Shown: positions 6,302-10,672 of the stretch, piece after piece
How positions within the stretch are numbered: the stretch's first letter is position 1
Layout of the letters: each line of letters starts with the position of its first letter
Assembly: GCA_003567075.1 (NCBI GenBank)
Contig: PXAU01000150.1
Span: forward strand, 1 to 10,672
DNA: 10,672 nucleotides
Direction: 5' to 3'
Origin: Trueperaceae bacterium
Lineage (GTDB): Bacteria; Deinococcota; Deinococci; Deinococcales; Trueperaceae
Program-made: the position numbers and the translations under genes
The notes under the pieces: generated by a model
What the model saw: only the letters and a program-made list of their open reading frames with translations
Told to the model about the DNA's origin: nothing
The model's database searches: none

Positions 6302-6367
6302 CGCGTGTCGGTGTGGGCGCGGGGACCGTGGCGAAGCCCCAGGTCCCCGCGCCCACACCGACACGCG
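6302..6367 (+). repeat. Perfect long hairpin, copy 2, abutting a stop codon
   Basis: Two perfectly complementary 26-bp arms (6302-6327 and 6342-6367) flank the 14-nt loop GTGGCGAAGCCCCA (6328-6341). The loop differs from that of copy 1 (in opposite orientation) at a single base. The right arm ends at 6367, directly next to the TGA (6370-6368) of the NAGS-like gene, so in that mRNA the stem begins immediately after the stop codon. It could end or stabilise the arginine-operon transcript. No T-run follows on the minus strand, so a standard intrinsic terminator is unlikely. Confidence 0.9.
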
Positions 6368-6961
6368 TCACCGGATGCCGGGCGGCACCTGCGCAGGTGG
6401 CGGCTCGGGCAGGTTGGTGGGCATCGGCACGCCCTCGAGGCGTTTGATCAGGCCGTTCTCGTTGCAGCCCACGAAGAACGGGCAGCGCAGGCACTCCGAC
6501 CAGACCCTCGGATGGAGGTCGCGGGTCTTGTCGATCAGGCTGAAGCCGCACTTCTCGAAGAAACCCACGGAGTACGTCCAGGCGAACAGCACGGGGATGC
6601 CGATGCGGCGCGCCTCGGCCTCGCAGGCGGCCACCAGCGCGCGCCCGACCCCGCGCGCGGCGACGTCCGGGGCCACCGCCAGCCCGCGGACCTCGGCGAT
6701 GTCGCCCCACAGGATGTGGAGGGCGCCGTTGCCGGCGAAGACGGGACCGTCGTCGCCATTGATCTCCGCGACGAAGAAGTCGCGCAGGTTCTCGAAGATG
6801 CTCGGCATGGGCCGCACCAGCATCTTGCCCTGCGTGGCCCAGTAGTTGATGTTCTCGAAGATGGCGGGCACGTCGCTGGCCGTTGCAGGCCGGACGCGCA
6901 CGCTGGTGGCGCCGACGGCGGCCGTCGCGCGTTCGGCGTCGACGCTCGTGAGGACGCTCAC
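6368..6961 (-). CDS. GNAT acetyltransferase, probable short N-acetylglutamate synthase
   Basis: A 197-residue protein that begins VRVRPATASDVPAIFENINYWATQGKMLVRP. The acetyl-CoA motif is VRGLAVAPDVAARGVGRALV (91-110) with the R/Q-x-x-G-x-G/A element at about 103-108. The segment FAWTYSVGFFEKCGFSLIDK (126-145) leads to WSECLRCPFFVGCNENG (154-170), with cysteines C157, C160 and C166. That KxW-x-x-C-x-x-CP-x-F-x-x-C tail is a mark I associate with short, kinase-less N-acetylglutamate synthases that acetylate glutamate to start arginine synthesis. It has no amino-acid-kinase domain. The GTG at 6961 overlaps the argH stop as GTGA, so it is coupled to argH and is the last gene of the operon. Function is inferred from tail plus context; another GNAT specificity cannot be excluded. 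Confidence 0.8.
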   Translation of the reverse strand: MSVLTSVDAERATAAVGATSVRVRPATASDVPAIFENINYWATQGKMLVRPMPSIFENLRDFFVAEINGDDGPVFAGNGALHILWGDIAEVRGLAVAPDVAARGVGRALVAACEAEARRIGIPVLFAWTYSVGFFEKCGFSLIDKTRDLHPRVWSECLRCPFFVGCNENGLIKRLEGVPMPTNLPEPPPAQVPPGIR

Positions 6962-8469
6962 CGCGACCCCTGCGCCGTGTCGTCCGAGGCCGTGTCGTCC
7001 GAGGCCGTGTCGTCCGAGGCCTCGCGTGCGGTGGCCGCCTGGGCGGCCTCCTCGGCCAGGGCCGCCCGCGCACGCAGGAGCTGCTCCTCCACGCGCTGCC
7101 GCGCGGTGCCGCCGTAACTGTCGCGGGCGTCGACGATCGCCTCGACCTCGAGGTGACGGTAGACGTCGGCCTCGAAGAAAGGGGAGACCTCGCGCAAGGT
7201 CGCGAGGTCGAGGTCGTGCAGGTCGACGCCGCGCTCGAGCGCGATGGCCACCAAGCGGCCGACCGCGGCGTGCGCCTCGCGGAACGGGAGCCCCTTGCGG
7301 GCCAGGTAGTCCGCCAGGTCGGTGGCGTTGCTGAACGCGCGGGTCGCTGCGAGGCGGGTGCGCTCGGCGTGCACCTGCCAACGCGGCAGCATGTCGGCGG
7401 TGAGCCGCAGGCAGGTCGCCAGCGTCTCGGCCGCGTCGAAAGCGCCCTCCTTGTCCTCCTGCATGTCCTTGTTGTAGGCCAGCGGCAAGCCCTTCATGAC
7501 CGTCAGCAGCCCCATGAGCGCGCCGTAGACGCGGCCGGTCTTGCCGCGCACCAGCTCGCTCACGTCGGGGTTCTTCTTCTGCGGCATGATCGAGCTGCCC
7601 GTCGTGTGCGAGTCCGGCAGCGTCACGAAACCGAACTCCTGCGACGACCACAGGATCAGCTCCTCGGACAAGCGTGATAAGTGCATCATCGCGATGGACG
7701 CCGCGGCTAGGAACTCGAGCGCGAAATCGCGGTCGGAGACGGCGTCGAGCGAGTTGGCCGCGGGCTCCGTGAAGCCCAGCAGCGCGGCGGTGCGGTGGCG
7801 GTCGATGGGGAAGCCGGTGCCGGCCAGCGCGCCCGCGCCGAGGGGGCAGGCGGCGTCGAGGCGCGAGAGCGTATCGCGGAAGCGGCCCTGGTCGCGTGCC
7901 AGCATCTCCTGGTAGGCCAGCAGGTGATGGGACAGCCGCACGGGTTGCGCGACCTGCAGGTGGGTGTAGCCCGGCACGATCACGTCGAGGTGGCGCTCGG
8001 CCAGGTCGATCAGCACGCCGCGCGTCTCGTGCAGGAGGGCGAGGATCCGGTGGATTCGGGCTCGTAGCGCGAGGCGGAAGTCGGTGGCGACCTGATCGTT
8101 GCGCGAGCGGGCGGTGTGGAGCTTGCCGCCGACCGCTCCGACGCGCTCGGTGAGGCACCGCTCGAGGTTCATGTGCACGTCCTCGAGCTCGATCGACCAG
8201 GTCACCTCGTCGGCCTCGACCTGCCGCTGCAGGTCGCGTAGACCGGCCACGAGCGTCGCGGCCTCGTCGGGCGTGAGGATGCCCTGCTCACCCAGCATGG
8301 TGGCGTGCGCGATGGAGCCCTCGAGGTCCTCGAAGGCCATCGCCCGGTCGACCTCGATCGAGGCGTTGAAGGCCTGCACCAAGGCGTCGGTGGCCTCGGC
8401 GAAGCGGCCGCCCCACATGCCCTGCCCACCGGCCTTGGCCGGTGTCGCGGTGTCGCCGGGTCGGCTCAC
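6958..8469 (-). CDS. argH: Argininosuccinate lyase
   Basis: This 503-residue enzyme cleaves argininosuccinate to arginine and fumarate, the last step of arginine synthesis. It is cytosolic and a homotetramer in the family. Homology starts at MWGGRFAEATD (about 18). HTARSRNDQVATD (118-130), PGYTHLQVAQP (166-176, with H170) and the fumarate-lyase signature GSSIMPQKKNPD (291-302) are intact. The protein exceeds the usual 455-470 residues. There are about 17 extra residues at the N-terminus and a C-terminal tail ending in three ASDDT units encoded by a 15-bp tandem repeat. The GTG at 8469 overlaps the upstream GNAT stop (GTGA). An internal ATG at residue 18, right at the start of homology, is an alternative start. 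Confidence 0.97.
   Translation of the reverse strand: MSRPGDTATPAKAGGQGMWGGRFAEATDALVQAFNASIEVDRAMAFEDLEGSIAHATMLGEQGILTPDEAATLVAGLRDLQRQVEADEVTWSIELEDVHMNLERCLTERVGAVGGKLHTARSRNDQVATDFRLALRARIHRILALLHETRGVLIDLAERHLDVIVPGYTHLQVAQPVRLSHHLLAYQEMLARDQGRFRDTLSRLDAACPLGAGALAGTGFPIDRHRTAALLGFTEPAANSLDAVSDRDFALEFLAAASIAMMHLSRLSEELILWSSQEFGFVTLPDSHTTGSSIMPQKKNPDVSELVRGKTGRVYGALMGLLTVMKGLPLAYNKDMQEDKEGAFDAAETLATCLRLTADMLPRWQVHAERTRLAATRAFSNATDLADYLARKGLPFREAHAAVGRLVAIALERGVDLHDLDLATLREVSPFFEADVYRHLEVEAIVDARDSYGGTARQRVEEQLLRARAALAEEAAQAATAREASDDTASDDTASDDTAQGSR
6974..7018. repeat. 15-bp tandem repeat, three perfect copies, in argH
   Basis: The unit gccgtgtcgtccgag is repeated exactly three times, and three more bases match the start of a fourth copy. 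It is in frame within the 3' end of argH and encodes ASDDT units (residues 484-498), an acidic and flexible tail outside the conserved fold. Identity at DNA level suggests recent slippage expansion. Because the unit is 15 bp, copy number can change without a frameshift. Confidence 0.95.
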
Positions 8470-8996
8470 GCCGAGGCACCCACCCAGCTGGTGGCGCCGG
8501 GCGCCTTGGTCTGCCAGGTGCCGCCCACCCGCTTCTCGAGCCGAAGCGGCTCGCCGCCGGCGTCCGTGGCCTGGTAGCCCATGCGGGCGTAGTAGGCGAG
8601 CTGCTCGGGGCGGGCGTCGCGCGGTAGGTGCAGCTGCAGGCGCGGCACGTTGGCGCGGATGGCGGCGGCCTCGAGGTTGGTCATGAGCCAGCGACCGTAC
8701 CCCTGGCCGAGCTGGCTGGGCTTGGTGGCGACCCGCTCGACCAGCCAGCCGTGGCTGGTCTCGCGCCAGCGCAGCGCCGCGAGCAGCTCACCGGCGCGGT
8801 CCTCGAGCACGAGCGCGCCGCCGTGCTCGAACCAGGCGCGCATGCTGGCAGCGTCTTCGGACACCTCCGGATAGGCCTGCTGCCACAGCTGCACGAGCCT
8901 CTCGGCGTCGTGCGTCTGGGCCCAGCGTAGGCGCGCGGTCTGGTAGGCGTGGCCGGGGCGTGTGAGCACGGGGGCGGGAGGCGGTGTGTCGGTCAT
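8466..8996 (-). CDS. GNAT-family N-acetyltransferase between argG and argH
   Basis: A 176-residue protein with one GNAT fold. YQTARLRWAQTHDAERLVQLWQQAYPEV (18-45) is the first strand and helix. GELLAALRWRETSHGWLVERVATKP (69-93) is followed by motif A SQLGQGYGRWLM (94-105), with the acetyl-CoA loop Q-x-x-G-x-G at about 95-101. LAYYARMGYQATDAGGEPLRLEKRV (133-157) is the motif B end. Acetyl-CoA would be the donor; the acceptor is unknown. It lies 7 nt after argG, with GAGG of its ribosome site overlapping the argG stop (TGAGGTAGGC then ATG). Its own stop overlaps the argH start, so it is an integral operon member and may act on an arginine-pathway metabolite or amino acid. It lacks the cysteine tail of the distal GNAT, so the two are unlikely to be recent duplicates. 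Confidence 0.88.
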   Translation of the reverse strand: MTDTPPPAPVLTRPGHAYQTARLRWAQTHDAERLVQLWQQAYPEVSEDAASMRAWFEHGGALVLEDRAGELLAALRWRETSHGWLVERVATKPSQLGQGYGRWLMTNLEAAAIRANVPRLQLHLPRDARPEQLAYYARMGYQATDAGGEPLRLEKRVGGTWQTKAPGATSWVGASA

Positions 8997-9003
8997 GCCT
9001 ACC

Positions 9004-10236
9004 TCAGTCCTCGCTGTCGCCTGCTTGATGCGCGCGGAGTTGCGCGGCGATGCGCAAGCGCAAGGCGTTGAGCTTGATGAAGCCGTCGGCGTCAGCCTGG
9101 TGGTACACGTCGTCGGCCTCGAAGGTGACCACGTCGTGCCGGTAGAGGCTGTTGGGGCTGCTGCGTCCCAGGATCGTGACGCTGCCCTTGTAGAGCTTCA
9201 GCCGCGCCACCCCGCTGACGGGGCGCTGGATGTCGTCGAAGGTGCGTTGCAGCACCTCGCGCTCGGGTGCGTACCAGAAGCCGTCGTAGACGGCGTGGGC
9301 GTAGCGGGGTACCAGGTCGTCGCGCAGCTTCGTGACCTGGCGGTCGAGAGTGAGCTGTTCGATGGCCTTGTGGGCGTGGAACAGCAGCGTGCCGCCGGGC
9401 GTCTCGTAGCAGCCGCGCGACTTCATCCCCACGAAGCGGTTCTCGACCAGGTCGACGCGTCCCACGCCGTGCGCACCCGCGATGCGGTTGGCGCTCGAGA
9501 GCAGCGTGACCGGATCCATCCGCTCGCCGTCGATGGCCACGGGTGTGCCGGCCTCGAAGGCCACCTCGACCACCTGCGGCGTGTCGGGGGCTGCCTCGGG
9601 ATCGGTGGTGAGGCGCCACATGCCCGCTGGTGGCTCGGCCCAGGGGTCCTCCAGCACGCCGCCTTCGTAGCTGATGTGGTAGAGGTTCGCGTCCATCGAG
9701 TAGGGCTTGTCCTTCGTGAGGCCGGTGGGGATGCCGTAGCGCTCGGCGTAGGCGATGCAGTCCTGGCGCCCCTTGAGGTCCCACTCGCGCCAGGGCGCGA
9801 TGACCGTGACGTCGGGCTTGAGGCCGTAGCTGGCGAGCTCGAAGCGGACCTGGTCGTTCCCCTTGCCGGTCGCGCCGTGGGCGACGGCGTCGGCGCCCTC
9901 GCGTTCGGCCACGGCCACCATGTGCTTGGCGATCAGGGGTCTGGCGAAGGAGGTGCCCAGCAGGTAGTACGACTCGTACACGGCGCCAGCGCGCAGCACC
10001 GGGAAGACGAAGTCCTCCACGAACTCGCGCTGGAGGTCGACGGCGTAGGCGTTGCTGGCGCCGGTCGCGAGGGCCTTGCTGCGCGCCTGCTCGACCTCCT
10101 CGCCCTGGCCGATGTCGGCGGTGAAGGCGATCACCTCGGCGCCGTAGGTGGCCTTGATCCAGTGCAGGATGACGGAGGTGTCGAGACCGCCGCTGTAGGC
10201 GAGCACGACCTTCGAGACGGGCGATTGGCTGGGCAT
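9004..10236 (-). CDS. argG: Argininosuccinate synthase
   Basis: A 410-residue enzyme that joins citrulline and aspartate with ATP to form argininosuccinate. The N-type ATP pyrophosphatase P-loop is KVVLAYSGGLDTSVILHW (9-26, SGGLDTS at 15-21). TADIGQGEE (39-47), YLLGTSFARPLIAK (91-104), HGATGKGNDQVRFE (120-133) and DANLYHISYEGGVLEDPW (182-199) are family signatures. Length is typical of the 400-residue bacterial class. The ATG at 10236 has GGAGGA just upstream. It is the first gene of argG, GNAT, argH, NAGS-like GNAT. Its roughly 200-nt upstream region holds an ARG-box-like repeat, a short Arg-rich frame and two small hairpins. Regulation by arginine is therefore plausible. Confidence 0.98.
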   Translation of the reverse strand: MPSQSPVSKVVLAYSGGLDTSVILHWIKATYGAEVIAFTADIGQGEEVEQARSKALATGASNAYAVDLQREFVEDFVFPVLRAGAVYESYYLLGTSFARPLIAKHMVAVAEREGADAVAHGATGKGNDQVRFELASYGLKPDVTVIAPWREWDLKGRQDCIAYAERYGIPTGLTKDKPYSMDANLYHISYEGGVLEDPWAEPPAGMWRLTTDPEAAPDTPQVVEVAFEAGTPVAIDGERMDPVTLLSSANRIAGAHGVGRVDLVENRFVGMKSRGCYETPGGTLLFHAHKAIEQLTLDRQVTKLRDDLVPRYAHAVYDGFWYAPEREVLQRTFDDIQRPVSGVARLKLYKGSVTILGRSSPNSLYRHDVVTFEADDVYHQADADGFIKLNALRLRIAAQLRAHQAGDSED

Positions 10237-10240
10237 GGCG

Positions 10241-10246
10241 TCCTCC
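10241..10246 (-). promoter_or_regulatory. argG ribosome binding site
   Basis: GGAGGA on the minus strand, 4 nt before the argG ATG (6 nt counted from its GGAG core). It supports the chosen start and shows that argG mRNA has a leader rather than being leaderless. Confidence 0.75.
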
Positions 10247-10290
10247 GAGACGTCAGCGACCCGGCCCCGTCGGCACGGGCACGCTGCTGG

Positions 10291-10407
10291 TCAACGCTCC
10301 TGGCGGGAGCGGCTTACCGGCGTCGTGCGCGTCGTTGGGTGCGGGTCGCTGGAGTGGGCATCTGGTTGCGCGCGTAGGAGCTGCAACGATATGCAGCGCC
10401 GACGCAT
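10291..10407 (-). CDS. Possible Arg-rich leader peptide upstream of argG
   Basis: An ATG at 10407 opens a 38-codon frame that starts M-R-R-R and ends S-R-S-R-Q-E-R then TGA. It has eight arginines in all and stops 54 nt before argG. Its last codons (CGC TCC CGC CAG GAG CGT) form a perfect 6-bp stem, CGCTCC/GGAGCG, with a 5-nt loop (10295-10311). A second hairpin, CCCGT-GCCG-ACGGG (10266-10279), follows. This layout resembles an attenuation leader. No Shine-Dalgarno precedes the ATG, and arginine codons are common in such GC-rich DNA, so chance is a real possibility. Confidence 0.2.
   Translation of the reverse strand: MRRRCISLQLLRAQPDAHSSDPHPTTRTTPVSRSRQER
10380..10397. promoter_or_regulatory. 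ARG-box-like inverted repeat upstream of argG
   Basis: GCTGCATATCGTTGCAGC (minus strand) is an 18-bp inverted repeat with perfect 6-bp arms. It has the length of an ArgR/AhrC ARG box, and its core fits most of the TGNAT-N4-ATNCA pattern, deviating only in the centre. It lies about 145-160 nt before the argG start and just downstream of the transporter gene. It is a plausible arginine-repressor operator, but a single site is weak evidence. Confidence 0.4.
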
Positions 10408-10422
10408 ACACGAACAAGGTAG

Positions 10423-10439
10423 CACCGCCGGCGACGGTG
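10423..10439 (-). terminator. Weak terminator-like hairpin after the EamA gene
   Basis: CACCG and CGGTG pair around a 7-nt loop starting 1 nt after the transporter stop codon on the minus strand. The following CTACCTTGTT is only mildly T-rich. It may end the transporter transcript, but the stem is short. Confidence 0.2.
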
Positions 10440-10440
10440 G

Positions 10441-10672
10441 TCAAGGGATGTCCTGGGCACGGCGACGTCGATCGCACCCCGGCGCACGTCCGGCGTGCTG
10501 GGTGCCCGCCGCTGTCGCTCGTCGCAGCGAGGCCAGCACCGCCGCGATCAGGATCAGAGCGGCACCCGCCAACCCGATGGCGCCGAGACGTTCACCGTAG
10601 AACGCGGCCGCCAGGGCGGCCGCTGCCACCGGTTCGACGGTGGCCACGAGGACCGCCCTCGACGCCTCGACC
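10441..10672 (-). CDS. EamA-family (DMT) transporter, C-terminal fragment
   Basis: The gene enters from the right edge, so only the last 76 residues are seen. The segment SRAVLVATVEPVAAAALAAAFYGERLGAIGLAGAALILIAAVLASLRR is the characteristic end of EamA repeats. An x-x-x-E-P-V-x-A-A helix is followed by a GE(R/x)L turn and the final helix G-x-A-L-I-L-x-A-V. Drug/metabolite transporters of this family export amino acids or metabolites and have ten TM helices; two are visible here. A basic cytoplasmic tail with several Arg follows. Substrate cannot be inferred. Proximity to the arginine operon makes an amino-acid exporter tempting, but there is no direct evidence. The TGA is at 10443-10441. Confidence 0.85.
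   Translation of the reverse strand, partial: VEASRAVLVATVEPVAAAALAAAFYGERLGAIGLAGAALILIAAVLASLRRATAAGTQHAGRAPGCDRRRRAQDIP

Larger units (their letters stand above)
6049..6367. other. Gene-free stretch with hairpin elements
   Basis: These 319 bp hold no convincing gene. From the left they contain the overlapping inverted repeats before asparaginase and hairpin copy 1. A 135-nt spacer (6167-6301) follows, then hairpin copy 2. Inside the spacer is a weaker hairpin at 6251-6286: gtcg-gggag pairs with ctccc-cgac, 9 bp with one bulged g, around a short inner agggcg/cgccct helix. Open frames crossing the region have no recognisable protein character and are broken up by the palindromes. Confidence 0.75.

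Noticed and set aside
6099..6367. Hairpins as REP elements with a RAYT transposase
   Set aside because: REP units carry a GTAG or GGAG tetranucleotide at the hairpin foot and shorter imperfect stems. No such foot adjoins the stems and no transposase gene lies in the window.
6099..6367. Hairpins as standard intrinsic terminators
   Set aside because: No T-run follows either stem on either strand. The stems are far longer than usual and share a conserved loop, which termination would not require.
6049..6367. CRISPR array or tRNA/ncRNA gene in the gap
   Set aside because: There are only two repeat units, each itself a full palindrome, with no regular spacers. No cloverleaf or known riboswitch consensus is visible.
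6188..7117. Plus-strand open frame of 309 residues crossing hairpin 2 and the NAGS-like gene
   Set aside because: It translates the palindrome twice, is antisense to clear GNAT motifs, and has no domain of its own.
8962..10377. Long plus-strand open frame of 471 residues across argG
   Set aside because: It is a GC-bias shadow antisense to argG, whose signatures are complete on the other strand.

Overview
This is a very GC-rich bacterial chromosome segment with tight gene packing and ordinary housekeeping content. No phage, plasmid, insertion sequence or CRISPR array is visible. Two signs suggest a Deinococcota member, possibly of the Trueperaceae. One is a set of TANNNT -10-like boxes placed 5-6 nt before GTG starts, the leaderless layout described in Deinococcus. 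The other is the argG / acetyltransferase / argH / acetyltransferase cluster. This placement is inference from style, not from a search.

Layout from left to right. On the minus strand, a RecX-like gene runs off the left edge. Its start overlaps the stop of an FtsX/MacB-type ABC transporter permease. A secreted or membrane-anchored 3D-domain protein follows, also on the minus strand. Divergent from it, on the plus strand, is tgt (tRNA-guanine transglycosylase), a long form with about 32 extra residues near the active site. Converging on tgt is a minus-strand group read in the order asparaginase, proC, then an uncharacterised secreted protein. Next comes a 319-bp gene-free stretch (6049-6367). 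Beyond it is the arginine operon, also minus strand, transcribed argG, GNAT, argH, NAGS-like GNAT. The genes of this operon overlap by 4 nt or are only 7 nt apart. A truncated EamA-type transporter closes the right edge.

How the genes work together. ArgG and ArgH convert citrulline plus aspartate to arginine. The last gene of that operon resembles short N-acetylglutamate synthases, which would supply the first step, so the operon holds the beginning and the end of the pathway. Asparaginase yields aspartate, and ProC makes proline from the glutamate-derived pyrroline-5-carboxylate, so the neighbouring cluster also concerns the Asp/Glu family. The argG leader carries an ARG-box-like inverted repeat and a short Arg-rich open frame.

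The most unusual feature is a pair of very long, perfect hairpins in the 6049-6367 gap. Their arms are 27 bp and 26 bp. Both enclose almost the same 14-nt loop, in opposite orientations, with GCGAAGC at its centre. The arms differ between the copies, including a 6-bp length difference, yet each copy is perfectly self-complementary. This suggests a repeat family whose palindrome is actively maintained. I do not recognise it as a named element.
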